DNA of 64,000 nucleotides, taken from the NCBI GenBank assembly GCA_021464415.1, contig CM038471.1, forward strand, positions 17,460,422 through 17,524,421, given 5' to 3'. Source of the stretch: Lonicera japonica (taxonomy: Eukaryota; Streptophyta; Magnoliopsida; Dipsacales; Caprifoliaceae). Position 1 is the stretch's first letter; every line of letters begins with the position of its first letter. Positions 11,401 to 22,800 of this stretch are shown here, piece after piece. Made by a program: the position numbers and the translations under genes. The notes under the pieces are model-generated. The model was not told the DNA's origin and searched no databases. It saw only the letters and a list, made by a program, of their open reading frames with translations.

Positions 11401-12822
11401 TGGTTCTATATCACAACTAATCTTAGAACCCCACAAGAACAGGACATAAAGTTAGTGGGTTGTGTTTCTAGCTTTGAAGGATTCGAGATATTATTGACAC
11501 TAGACATGCTTGCTTATGCGAATGGGTGGCGGCATGTGAATAGCTATATATGATAAAAAACAAAATATACATGACCACAGGTTATATGGGTTGGTTCAGT
11601 TTTTACAGACTCAACCCATTGCAACCCCTAATTTGCAGGTTCATTTTGTTCTACTTCAAGTTTTTGGCATATGATATAGATATAGGCCAGTAGAAAATTG
11701 ATAACTAAGCATCCATTTCATAAAATAAAGAGTTCGAAATGATAGGAAACAGTGAAACTTTTATGAGAAAGTTGAAATAAAAACGAATATGAAATGTTAT
11801 ATATTACACCTTTTGGAGTTTTCATGGAGTAAAATTCTTTGGCCCACTGGCTAAGAAAAGTTTTCATGGAAAATAAACAAAATAATAAGTATCTATTTCC
11901 ATCTTCTCAACAAATTAGTAGTGTTTCCTATTATTTTCCAACTTCTTTTTTTATTTTTTATCAATCGGACACTAATATTATGCAGCTTCCTGCTAGTTTT
12001 AGAAAATAACATTCGGTTGATTGACAATTCTTTCAACAGGTTCGAGATCTTGAGAACCAATTAGCAGAGGAGAGAAAAGCTAGGCAAAAACAGGAAAACA
12101 GAGCATTAGCTGCCGTCTCTTCGGCTCACTCGGCAGCCTTTTCATCTCTCAAGCAGGCAAATAGTACTATGACTGTGACAGACAAGAGACCACCATTGGC
12201 TCCTCCAAAATCGAGGCTGCCATTGAGAAAAATTTCTAACTTCTTGCCGCAACCGTCTCCCAATCCCTCACAAAAAAACACACTGCCCATTTCAAAATTT
12301 TCGAGAGATGACAAAGAAAATTTATCGGAAACATCAAATGGTGCACTAAGGGAAAATAATGTGCGCTTTAAACCGAGACGGGGTTCTATTGCAGTGAGAC
12401 CTCCTGCCCCTCCGGCTACAAACCAGGCTGTTAAGCCCAAAAGGCGGTCCTCGATTGCCACGCTCATGCCTGAATCGAGCTCAGTCAGCACAAGAACTCC
12501 GGTCAACAGCTCGACCGCTGCTCGAACATTGAAGGACCGGGGGCTGGTGGGCCGGCACTCGTCTTTGTGGGACCCGCAAATGGTATGGCGTGCTATAAGG
12601 TCAAACTCTCCACCAAGAGCTGGAGCAAATGTGGATGCGGCAACACCGGTCGGACCAAGGAGGAGCAGCAAGTTCATGGGAAGCCCTCCTCCTTCTCAGG
12701 TGGATGGTTCGTCGAAGCCGAAGCATCCGATGGTTGTCGCATTACAACGGAAGTCGGTAGTGTGGAGCCCACTCAAGCTCAGAAACATGAAAACAAATAG
12801 GAAGTCATTCTTGCCATCTTGA
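5489..12822 (+). CDS. KIN14S: Kinesin-14 family microtubule motor, KIN-14S-like
   Basis: A minus-end-type kinesin motor. Exons: 5489-5495, 6498-6631, 6733-6832, 6955-7218, 7302-7578, 9067-9228, 9348-9563, 9676-9713, 10445-10608, 10698-10811, 12040-12822. They join in frame to 752 codons ending TGA 12820-12822. A short N-terminal stalk (to about residue 109) leads into the motor: [12 protein letters not shown] at 110-121, P-loop GQTGTGKT at 194-201, switch I SSRSH at 310-314, switch II DLAGSE at 340-345, HIPYRNSKLT at about 383-392, and [10 protein letters not shown] at 426-435. A coiled coil follows (about 455-520), then a basic Ser/Pro-rich tail ending near VVWSPLK. The neck before the motor and the internal motor position mark kinesin-14. 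Length, motor sequence and tail match Arabidopsis At5g27550 as I remember it. All motor nucleotide-binding motifs are intact. All introns are GT-AG except the seventh, which is GC-AG (9564-9675). The start at 5489 gives only seven coding bases before a 1.0 kb intron; ATG 6524 in exon 2 is the alternative. Confidence 0.93.
7579..9066. other. Kinesin intron 5, long, no recognised gene
   Basis: This 1,488-base intron separates the exon ending in the SEPTK region from the one starting FEIKQSAEG. It contains a GT/GA-rich microsatellite at about 8402-8426 and several short open frames on both strands, none recognised. Part of it (about 8390-8900) is less AT-rich than its surroundings and may be an old insertion, but I found no terminal repeats. 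Confidence 0.5.
10876..11206. repeat. GC-rich inverted-repeat element in kinesin intron 10
   Basis: The left end carries 'cctaggtgctaggcgg' (about 10905-10922). The right end carries the near reverse complement 'ccgcctaggcactaggccgg' (about 11143-11162). An AT-rich middle separates them, and 'acatggcaattcggtagaa' recurs as 'acatggcaatttggtagaa' about 30 bases on. The ends are much more GC-rich than the rest of the intron. This fits a small non-autonomous DNA element. No target duplication was identified, so the limits are approximate. Confidence 0.5.
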
Positions 12823-13089
12823 AAAAAAAAAAAAGACAGGTCTTGGATTCTAGAATATTTGGTATCAAGTTGAATGATGCTTATTTCTTGGTTAATAATA
12901 GTTAGCCATTTCTGGTTATCATCAGTTTCCTCTTTTTAATCTTTAATTTTATTTAGACCTATATTTGAGCTAAGCTGACCCAATTTGGTTCAAAAGAAAA
13001 GATGTCATTACTCATTAGTAAATGTAAGTCTCATTTTTATGAGACTAATTTGAGATATAGTGGATTTAAATGTCCAATTAACTAAATTG
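12823..13089. other. Presumed kinesin 3' UTR and downstream flank
   Basis: It begins with an A-run right after the stop codon (12823-12835) and continues AT-rich. 'aataata' at about 12894 could serve as a weak plant polyadenylation signal. No gene is seen. Confidence 0.4.
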
Positions 13090-13470
13090 TAATTCATGCC
13101 AAAGGCATTGTCACGCTTAGAAAAATGTTTTTCAATTTCAACTACACAATTATTTATTGCTTGTTCATTTTTAGAACTTAAAAAACTGTTTTCCCTTATT
13201 ATATAAACTAAGTTGTATCATGTGCTGAAGGCACTATCATCTATTTAAAAATTATCTTAAATCTTAGTCACGCAATTCTTTATTCCTTGTTCATTTTTAA
13301 GATTCAAAAACCATTACTTCTTATTATATAAATCAGATAGTAACATATGTTAAAGGCACTATCTAGTATCTACTATTCAAAATATATCTTAAATTTAAGT
13401 AGTACCATTCTTTATCTTTCATACATTTTTAAAATTTAAATATTATTTCTACTTATTATACCGAATTTTA
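13090..13470. repeat. Diverged tandem repeat, about 120-bp unit, three copies
   Basis: Three successive units each contain an 'aaggca(c/t)t' motif (13099, 13226 and 13354 approximately), then 'cttgttcatttttaga'-like text and 'cttattatataaa'. The copies differ by many substitutions and small indels. They span roughly 13090-13210, 13211-13330 and 13331-13470. No coding potential. Confidence 0.6.
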
Positions 13471-14044
13471 TTTTATATGAAAATTCATTTGACAAATGTC
13501 ATTTAAATCCAACTTATCATGTTCTAGGGGAACATCTTGGATTCATGGGGACTAAGTAAATTGTGTGGGCTGCACTTTTAAAGTGGGCTCCAAACAATTT
13601 GAGTAAGCTCCAAGAAAAATTATTAATAAACTAATAAACCCCTCCTTTGTTAAATCGACTAAGGTACGCATATAAATAATAATTGGGTGCTTGGCTAAGA
13701 GAATGTACCGAGAGAGTACAAAATAAATTTAAGAAGAAACAAAACAGAAATCCTTCACAAAAAGGTAAATTGTTCGTTTGTATTATATGAAAAATAAGAG
13801 CATATATTTCATTTAAATAATTATTATTATGCTAGAAAAATATACAAAACTGTCAATAAAAATTTTATATTTGAGAGTGCACTTTTATAAACTTACAATC
13901 GTTTTATCCTTCAAAGGAAAACTCTATTAAATATGTCTACACAAGAATACTATTCTCGAGAGGCAATTTTTTTTTCCTAAGAGCAGTGCCTAGCACACAT
14001 CAACTAATATAATATATTTTTGCCGGCATCCATTTTCGTTAAAA
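13471..14044. other. Sequence between tandem repeat and copia remnant
   Basis: No gene recognised. It is AT-rich with a few mixed-composition stretches around 13530-13660. It may include the eroded LTR or leader of the copia remnant that follows, but I cannot identify LTR ends or a primer-binding site. Confidence 0.35.
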
Positions 14045-15760
14045 TTTTCCAACAATCTTGAAAGAAGATATGTGGATGCTGTTTTGGCAGCTGCATGTTC
14101 ATGTCTGAGCATGTACAAAATTGATCGTTTCAATGGTCTCACTTTCGACGATGGCAAGAAATGGTCTACTCAATATATTGGAAGTGTCCGGCAATTTATG
14201 AGGTAACAGTTGAAAATTGGAGAAACAACAATAAGGTATGTTGTCACACAATTCTGAGTACCATATTAATTTGCTCAAGGTTATGTTTGTAAAAATTACC
14301 ATGAAGCTTGCTGGAACTCCTTTCCACTATATTGACTTTGTAGTTAAATTCCTTCGATAATGAAGACATATATCTCTTCCTGTTTTGTTCTTCTATTCGA
14401 ATGTGTATAACTATATGACCTAAAAGATTCATTTGTTTTCTTTTGTGTTTCATATTATTTTTATAATCTTTTCATAAGTCTGACAGTTTTTCAAGCAAGC
14501 ATCCAGCAATAAAAGTTTCAGGAAGTGTTATGTGTTAACTTTGAAGGTCATTAACAAGTATGTGAAATATATTGATTTGAGTTGAAAGATCTTTCTCCTA
14601 AGTCAATTATGGAATTTTAAGAAATTTCTAACAACATATTTTTGAGTTCCAACATCCTCTATTACATATTTCTTATGTAGGCTTTCCTAAATTTCATTAG
14701 ATAGGTACTTAGAATTGTGTGACGACATGCCTTATTGTTGTTTTTCCAATTTTTTATTGTTACCTTATAATTTTCTGAACCTTCCTAAGGCTTTGGTTGA
14801 GTGAGATATTGAGTGAGGTTCATCATGTCCAACGTTGGGTAGACATTTTCTTAGCATCGTCGAAAGTGAGACCCATCAAAATGATCAATTTTAGACGTGT
14901 GTAGCAACGAAGGAGCAGCATCCATATATCTTCTCTTAAGATTTGCTCCCTAATGACCTTCAAAATGAACCCTTAACTTTTTCTAAAGCTTTTATTGTAA
15001 GATGCTTGATTGAAAACTGCCAAACTCCTGGAAAGATTATAAAAATAATATGAAACACAAAAGAAAACAAATGAGTCTTGCAGATGTAGTTATACACATC
15101 TAGATTGAAGAGCAAAACAAGAAAAGAAAGATATGTCTTCATTATCGAAGACATTTAATTCAAAGTCAATATTGTGGAAGGAAGTTCCAACAAGCCTTGA
15201 TCATGGTAATTTCTGCAAACATAACCATAAGATAATTAATAAGAATTTAGGGGCTCAAAATTATGGATTTAAAAAGAAAGAAAAATATTATGCTTGTCGG
15301 AAAGAAGGTCATCAAGCTTTCCAATGCAAATTTAGAGAAGACAATAAAAACCCTCGATCCCAAAGTTAATACAGTTGAAGGAGATGTCAGTTATCATTGA
15401 AGTGAACATGTTGGCTGAGAAGAAAAATTGGGTAGTTGACTAAGGGGCTACTAGACACATTTGTGCTGATAGAGAATCCCGAGCCTATATGGGTGGCTCG
15501 TGGGCTATCCCAATCCTTGGCAAATGAAATATTCTTCTCAAGTTACTATTGGAAAAACCTTTTCATTGAGAGATGTCTTCCATATTCCTGAGATTCGTAG
15601 GAATCTAGTATTTGTGTCTTTGCTTTTCTGAATTTGACAAGTTAGTCTTAACTAAGAATGATGTGTTTTAGGAAAACAGTACTCTAGTCAAGAACTATTT
15701 ATGTTAAATGTACTAGATGTTATCAATAAAACTATTTCTTCTGCTTACTTAAGAGACCCA
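14045..15760 (+). mobile_element. Decayed Ty1/copia gag-protease with internal inverted gag piece
   Basis: Remnant of a copia element. + strand 14045-14262 encodes the gag start (KIDRFNGLTF region). 14945-15370 on the + strand is the gag middle and C-terminus, including a zinc knuckle whose first Cys is replaced by Tyr (YYACRKEGHQAFQC). 15400-15650 is the aspartic protease, where WVVD is followed by a stop and then GATRHICAD, and later the pre-integrase start. Between them, 14262-14945 is another gag copy on the - strand, readable as KKYVIEDVGTQKYVV and NTKENK blocks. The + copy lacks roughly 145 bases of gag at the point where the inverted piece sits. Frameshifts and stops are many, so it is dead. 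No LTRs were found. Confidence 0.75.
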
Positions 15761-16424
15761 TAGTGTGAAATTACCACTTTAAGATTCCGAGAACGAACCA
15801 TGAACCAAACTTGTACATAGGGAAATATCAATGTGGGGTGTACTAGCCTCAGCGCAGTCACAGCTCTAGGAGCTGTCTAACTAGGACTGGAAGTCAGCTC
15901 TTTGCTTTTTCTTTTTCATATCCTGTTGATGTATTTTCGATTTTTATATGAACATTGTTCACCCTGCGCACCTTCTCATCAAGAAATAGTAACAACATGA
16001 TTAAAAAGTTCAATTAACAAGTGTAATTGTGTAATGCGTCTGTGAAAGTAAATAACTAGGATTTATGTACCAAAACCAAGAGGAGAAATTAAATAAGGTT
16101 AAAGAGTGAACATGCCTCATATAAGGGTAGAAAATTACATGTGTTAGGAAAGCTGAAATACAGTAAGGGCGTGTTCGATTATGCTTATTTTCCTTGGAAA
16201 ATGCTCAAAATTCATATTTCCCACTTTTAGTGGTCTTTGAAAACATTAGCTATCCAAGGAATCGTTTTATTGGCGCAACTACTTGTTTTAGCCTAATTTG
16301 ATCATGTTCTATGCAACTTAAAAACCACCTCCCCTCTAACAAAACTTCTCAATGGGAAATTTTCCTGTGCAGAACAATTCCAAGGAATTCAAATATTTTT
16401 CGAATAAACCAATCAAACCCCCAC

Positions 16425-16455
<31 letters not shown>

Positions 16456-17639
16456 AAAAAAATCACCCTGAAGGCAACTGTTAGATAGGCAGATTATAGC
16501 ACATTGATTATACTTAAGCTGCTCCATGTAACTTTAACAACCACCTCCGCTCTAGGAGATAGCACAATGCTTATATCTATGCTGCTCCATATATAGAAAG
16601 ACAAATGGTAAAAATAAGATGAATTACTACAGAAATTCCATTCTTCCCTCTCAATCTTTGCTACATTCTGGCACAACATTAGAGTAGACAGGAAATCCAC
16701 CTACGGAGGAATATAAAGTAAATGTTTTCGTTTTCATGGAATCTAAAATCCACCTACCGAGGAATATGTGATGTCTACAACTTGTTCTAGCTTAATTTCT
16801 TTTTCACGGAATCTAAAAACCACCTACGAACCACATTTTTGTTTCCCATGAAAACTTTTTCCATTTTAAAGAAATCCAAGTAATTCAAACCTTTTTCATG
16901 TAGCTCTGTAGTATATAGTAATGAACCAAAATGAAATAAAATAAAATAAATATTTCATCAAATGGGACTTACAGAAGACCTATTAATCCTATTTTTTCAT
17001 AAATGACTTCAAAAAATTGAAATATATATGAAAGATCCTTAGCTAAACGCAAGTCATTTGTGTCATGAATTTTTTCATATATATCTACTTACAACTTTAG
17101 AAGCTATGAACGTTTGGTTGAAGTTTGCAACATTAGTAGCTAGGTAAACACTAAGCGTATGCTTGACTTTTAATGTTTTCCTTGGAAAACTTTTCAAAAG
17201 ATGAAGAACGCGTACATTTCCTTGCGTTTTTCAAATTTTCGAGACCCAATTGCAGCATTAGAATTCTAAAGCTCTAACTAAATTCCTAGAAAACTAACGC
17301 AACACAATCACAATCTGAAAGACCTTATTTTCCAAGCTTGATCTTTATAGCAGTAAAGTGAAAATTGCTCCCTTTTCCACTTTAGAAGAAAATCAGGTGT
17401 GCACTAATGTAACAAGTGAGCACAAAACACACACTCTAGAAATTTGGAACTAATCACATACAAAAATTTTAGCACCAATGCATTGATTTCATGACATAAA
17501 TAAACTATAAATTGCATAACTAAATTTGATAACATTCAAAATTATTCATCGAGCACATTCACGCTATTTTGTGTCGTAAGATAACTAATTAGTGCAAGTG
17601 GATAGAGTTGACCTTCTATTTCCTCTTATATAAATTTCT
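15761..17639. other. Repeat-rich intergenic sequence
   Basis: No gene is supported. It holds a poly-C/poly-A tract (16408-16462), a roughly 64-base duplication with 'atagcaca.tg..tat' and 'ctgctccat' (16496-16530 and 16560-16594), and three loose copies of 'aatc.a.aaccacctac' (about 16694, 16748, 16812). Around 16166 the text 'agggcgtgttcgatta' resembles a DNA-transposon end, but no partner end was found. Confidence 0.4.
16408..16462. repeat. Poly-C followed by poly-A tract
   Basis: A run of about 37 C with one A interruption passes directly into about 17 A residues. Long plant C-tracts of this kind are uncommon and prone to length error in sequencing. Confidence 0.8.
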
Positions 17640-18784
17640 ACAACCTCGATATTTGTTGAATGTACCACCAATGAAGCTCTTCTTCATCATATAAAGTGTC
17701 AAAGCTGGGTTCTATCCAAGCGCAAGGAAGTTTCAATGTTGTGCCATAGAAGTCTTCACTATAATAACCTGTTCCCAAAGTGTGAAACTTGCACGTGTAG
17801 GGAGAGTAAAATACGCCGTTCTTCCCATTAAATCTCGGGAAATATATCTTGTTCTCCATTCCTGCAATTTCTTGTTTGGAATTTGTTGCTGAGAAGGATG
17901 TTGTCTGACTCACAAACAACATTTTATTTCCTATAAGCTTTCTAATTTTGTCCAAGTCATCGTACGAGCGTCAAGCTTGAAAATCTTAACCCAATTGCCC
18001 TAAAAACACATATATTAATTCCCCGTCACTCTCAAACAAATAGTTTCTATGAATGGAATTACAAGGTTGCTTTATTTTGGCTTGGCAAGAACAGTCCAAC
18101 CGTCTTCAGCATCTTCTTGTGTAGGGTCAAAAGTACCCAAAATCCCCTTCCTATCCAACTAGTAGAAAAGCTCATCGTGAAAAACTGAATTATTAAAGAG
18201 ACCCGGTGAACTCTATGTTGTACTTAACTGTGCATTCTTTACATAAATCTTCACCACGACGAATAAAACGAAAATAAATGGAAGTCTCAGGGAAGTATTC
18301 AACACCAAAAACTGTACAGTCCCTTGAAGTTGGAAGGGACAAAAAGGAAATTGTTATGAAATGATAACAGTCCTCAGGTCAATTATTTTATTTGTCATAG
18401 GGTTGAAAAAGAAGATTTCTCCTTCCCCATGTGACATGAGCAACCAACCATTTTTAGAGAATCGAATTTTGGCATTAGATATTGTTGGGAGGTTCATAAG
18501 ATATGTAGTGTTGTAAATCGAGTGATAGAAGCTGCAAAATGAACCCTCACATCAGTTGTTCATGAGGAGGGGAAATCGAGTCATGGTTGCGAAGGAAAAT
18601 AAAGATTTGGTCAACAGCGCAGATGAAGGTACTGGTGGAATAGCTGATTGCCATGTTCTACAAATTAAATAGCGCGGAAATAAATGCGATCTTTAGCTAG
18701 GAGACGTGATCCAATCAAACTTATAACATCAATAGGAAAATTTTCCATGGATTTATCTGTTGCTGCAATCTCAGTTTGTGCCAT
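17640..18784 (-). pseudogene. F-box/DUF295 protein pseudogene
   Basis: Reading the - strand from ATG at 18784, the start is MAQTEIAATDKSMENFPIDV followed by an F-box-like stretch, then a stop. Continuing through frame changes, the typical DUF295 blocks appear in order: a segment reading SKNGWLLMSHGEGEIFFFNP (about 18400-18465), GILGTFDPTQEDAEDGWTV (about 18095-18150), and the C-terminal piece GNKMLFVS...MENKIYFPRF...PCAWIEPSF (17638-17955). In active members the F-box recruits an SCF ubiquitin ligase and the DUF295 region is of unknown function. At least four frameshifts or stops break the frame here, so no full protein can be made. The parts keep their order and spacing, which argues for decay in place rather than fusion. 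Confidence 0.8.
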
Positions 18785-19889
18785 CCCTACAAAAAAGCAA
18801 AGATCAGAAGTTTAGACATCATGAGGGCCATATTTATAGATAATATTCTAGATCGAACAATGACTCAATGTATGACAAATATCACATAGAAAATATCCTA
18901 AACAAAATCAACTAGTTGTCTGAAGCAATTAGTTTTCATGAGCAAACATCCAACAACGAATCTAAATATGATTGCTGAAAAGCTTTAGCTCCAGTTGCAT
19001 TGGCCCTCATCTTCCCCTTGCACTGGCCACTTCTAGTAGTCCTAATAAGGACGTAACTTATATTTCTCTTTTTCCAAATACATATATATATATATATATA
19101 TAGATGTAAATTGTGCAGTGGCGATCCAGTACAGGTTGCATAGGAAGCAAAGAAATAGAAAAACAAACAAGAAGAGAAGTGAAAAGTAGAACAAGCACAA
19201 TGGTACGTGCTGATAATTCTAATTCTCGAAAACTAATATTTTAATTGCCTAGAAAACTGCTTTTCCCCAATGGCGTCCAAGGCTATTTATAGAGCTCAAA
19301 ATCCATACTAATACTAATCCAACCTAGACTTGGAATTCTTAATCTTAATGAATCGATATAATCCTTAATTTAGATTACCAATCCTAAATGTATTACGACT
19401 ACAACTATTTATCTATATATATATATGATTTAGTTTAGGGTGTGTTTTGGTAAACAATTTTGGAATCCTATTAAAATTTTAGTTCTATAGAAAGATTTTC
19501 CATGGATTTATACGTAGTTGATCCAATCTTAGTATCGGTGTTGTCTGTATGAAATGCCTACATCAAAGTTTAGAAATCCAAAAATCACTAAGATGACAGT
19601 GCAACCAAGACCACACCGTAAGTTGTTTAAACAAATCCAGAAAGATGTCATTGAAAAGGGTAAACAAAATAAAACTAGTTGTCTGAAAAAAGTGGTGTAC
19701 CGACATATCTAAATTTGATTGCCCAAGAGCCTTTAGCTTAACATATCTAAATTTGAATCATGAGATTCATAATTAAACGGTTTAGATTTTGACAAACAGA
19801 TTATATTTGAATGAATCTGTGCCAACTCCAGAGGAAAACATTCAAACTTGTGCTATATAATTATAGTTTAATGGTTTAGATTTACTACT
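18785..19889. other. Flank of the F-box pseudogene with partial duplicate
   Basis: Contains the upstream side of the pseudogene, a TA microsatellite at about 19081-19102, and a diverged second copy (19470-19750) of the pseudogene start and upstream region. No other gene is seen. Confidence 0.5.
19470..19750. repeat. Diverged duplicate of the F-box pseudogene 5' region
   Basis: 19490-19590 matches 18725-18815 ('ttttccatggattta', then similar text up to 'agtttagaaatc'). 19663-19745 matches 18902-18990 ('actagttgtctgaa' through 'tctaaat.tgattgc' to 'tttagct'). Order and orientation are the same, with an offset of about 760 bases. It is a tandem segmental duplication now carrying many differences. 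Confidence 0.65.
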
Positions 19890-22800
19890 GTCTTTGTGTA
19901 AGACACAATCGTCCCCTCTCCTATCTCACACGATCTCCATCCCTAAAAATTTTCCGCGCTCCACCCAAATCTTTTATCTCAAACTCCTTACTTAATTGAG
20001 CTTTCAATACGACGATCTCCACCAAGCTCTGGGAAGCAATGAGCATATTGTCAACGTATAGGAGTAAATAGATGAAATTGCCATATTCGAGCCGTTTGAA
20101 GTAAATACAATGATCAAATTCGCTCCGAGAAAACTTCTACACGATCATGAACATGTCAAACCTCTTTTACCATTGAAGCGGGGGCTGTTTCAATCGTACA
20201 ACCACTTCTGAAGTTTGCACACACTATTTTCCTTACCAACAACTTTAAATCCCTCCAACTGAGAGATATAGATCTCTTCCTCTAGGTCCCCATGCAAGAA
20301 CGCAGTTTTGACGTCGAGTTGTTCAAGTTCGAGATCAAATTTCTCTACCATAGCCAACAATGCCAATATCGAGGTGTACTTCACAACCGGAGAGAACACT
20401 TCATTATAATCCATCATTTCCTTTTGCGGATAACCCTTGGCTACCAATCTTGCCTTGAAACGAACATCGGACCCTAGAGGACCATTTTTCTTAGTGAAAA
20501 TCCACTTGCACCCGATAGGTTTTTTCCCATTTGGCAAATTGCATAGATCCTGAGTTCGATTTCTCTTGAGAGACTCCGTCTCATCCTCTATAGCCAATTT
20601 TCACTTCGCATTCTTGCTAGAATTCATAGCTTCCTGATACGAATTTGGCTCATCCTCGTAACCTACTAATGCATACGCCACCATGTTTCATACCCATATC
20701 GAACCAGTGCACGTCTAACCCTAGGCTCCCTTCCACTAGCCAAAGACGGTGTTGTTTGTTGTTGACTTAACTTCGCTGTCGGAATCTCCAACTCCTCGAT
20801 AGGAGTTGTCTCATCCTCGTTGGATTCCTCTATAATATTCGTAAGCCGAGTATAAGCCCAGTATTAGCCAGAGTAGTAACTTCTGTTTCCACCATTATCT
20901 CGCTCACCTTGTTCTTCTTTTCAACTGGGATCGGAGAACCACCATTTGTCGACGAGGGCGTTTTGAGCATAGGCACCTCGTCAAATGTCACATTCCTACT
21001 AATCAAAATCTTCTTGCCTTGAAGACACCACAATTTATAACATTTGATTTCATCACAAGAGCCTAAGAATATTGTCTTACAAGCCTTAGGGTCAATTTTC
21101 TCATTATGAACATGATATTAAGCCGGACAGCCAAAAACATGGATGTTGTCGTAACAAGCATGAGATCCGATCCACACCTTCATAAGTGTTTTATATTCCA
21201 CTCAAGAGCATAGCAAACAATTAACTAAGAACGTAGCATAAGATAGGGCCTCGGCCCAAAATAACTTATCCAAATTGGCATTGGAAAGCATACACTTGCA
21301 CTTTTTAAAAGAGTGTACGATTCATCCTCTCCGCTATCCTGTTCTGTTGAGGTGTACCCTTAGTCGTGAAGTAGCAAACGATACGTTTCCATTGGCAGAA
21401 ATCCTTAAAAGGATCACAAGTGTACTCCCCGTTGTTGTGACATGAGCACTTTAACTTTTCTACCAATCCGATTCTCAACCATTGCCTTCCACTTTAAGAA
21501 CACATCAAAGACTTGATCTTTATGCTTCATGAGATAGACCAAAGTTCTCCTTGAATAATCATCAAGAAAAGTCATAAAGTAATGATTTTTACCCAATAAT
21601 TGAGTCTTCGTCGACCCCCAGACTTTCGTATGCACACAATCAAGTGCTCATTTCGTGTAATGTACCGTTGTCCCAAACTTTATCCGAGTATATTTCCCAA
21701 GCACAAAATGTTCACAAAACTCTAGTTTACAGCTTTTCGCACCCTTAAGTAGCCCTTATTTGCTCAACACCGTCATAGCCTTCTCCCCAGCATGACCTAA
21801 CCACATGTGCCATAACCTCCTCATGTTAGTCCCTTTCAGTTGTAACCTAAGCAAACCCAGTCACTATGCATCCTTGAAGAAAACAGAGATTACCCTAATT
21901 CTTTTTTAGCATTACAACCATAGCTGACTTGGCGAAAATAACGCGAGTTATTACACCCAAATGCAGGTGATCAGTCAAATAATAAATACTCGATAAGTCT
22001 GAGGTCGATCCACGAGGAGAATGGTAGTTCTTTGAGTTAGGAAAGTTTCTTTCAAGAGGAAAATGAAAAAAATATAGGAAAAGATGAAATATAGAGAGAA
22101 TGGAATGATAATTAATAACTAAACTAACTAAAGGTAATACAACAAAATAAAACATGCAAATAAAACCAAACCTAAAGATAGCGAAACATTATTACGCTAA
22201 AGGAAACTAAACTAACATAACAAGAATATGAAATAAATCTAAATAAAATAAATAATAAAAATAGCATGCTAAATTAATTAAATGCGTGAAAAACTTTAAC
22301 TAAAATTAAGAATAAAAAGCACTAGGGGTATCCATAAGTTTCGGGTAACACAACAGGCAATTCAATGGACCGGGAATCCTTTTCTATCTACTTTTCACAA
22401 GCTAATTGATTTCATAAACATGTATTTTTCGCAATAATTCATGCGTAACATGAACTATACATACCAATACTAATTATGGATTCAATTCGCGTTACTTAAT
22501 TTTACTGAAAATATTTGTTTATTAAAGTGAAGTATTGCTTGAAACTTACAAAATCTTTTATTAAAAGTGAGTTTAGAAATATTAAGTAAAAGCCACAATT
22601 TAATTCAAATAGGTTAAAACATGATTAAAATCAAATTTGAACTAAAACGAGCGGTGAAAACACAAAATTGGCGATTTCGGTATCAAAAAGTAAGGATTAA
22701 AACAACTACCAAAAATAGCACACTCTACTTTGAAATTATAAAGATACAAAACTAATTAATTTAAGGAGTATAGACCACTCTCTAACTCGACCGGTTAGGG

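Noticed and set aside
12126..12677. 183-codon open frame on the - strand over the last kinesin exon
   Set aside because: It is antisense to the kinesin tail, whose + strand frame continues the motor gene in phase. The reverse frame is open because the tail is Ser/Pro-rich.
19081..19102. TA repeat as a promoter TATA box for the F-box pseudogene
   Set aside because: It is a simple microsatellite about 300 bases upstream of the start codon, and nothing shows that it acts as a promoter.
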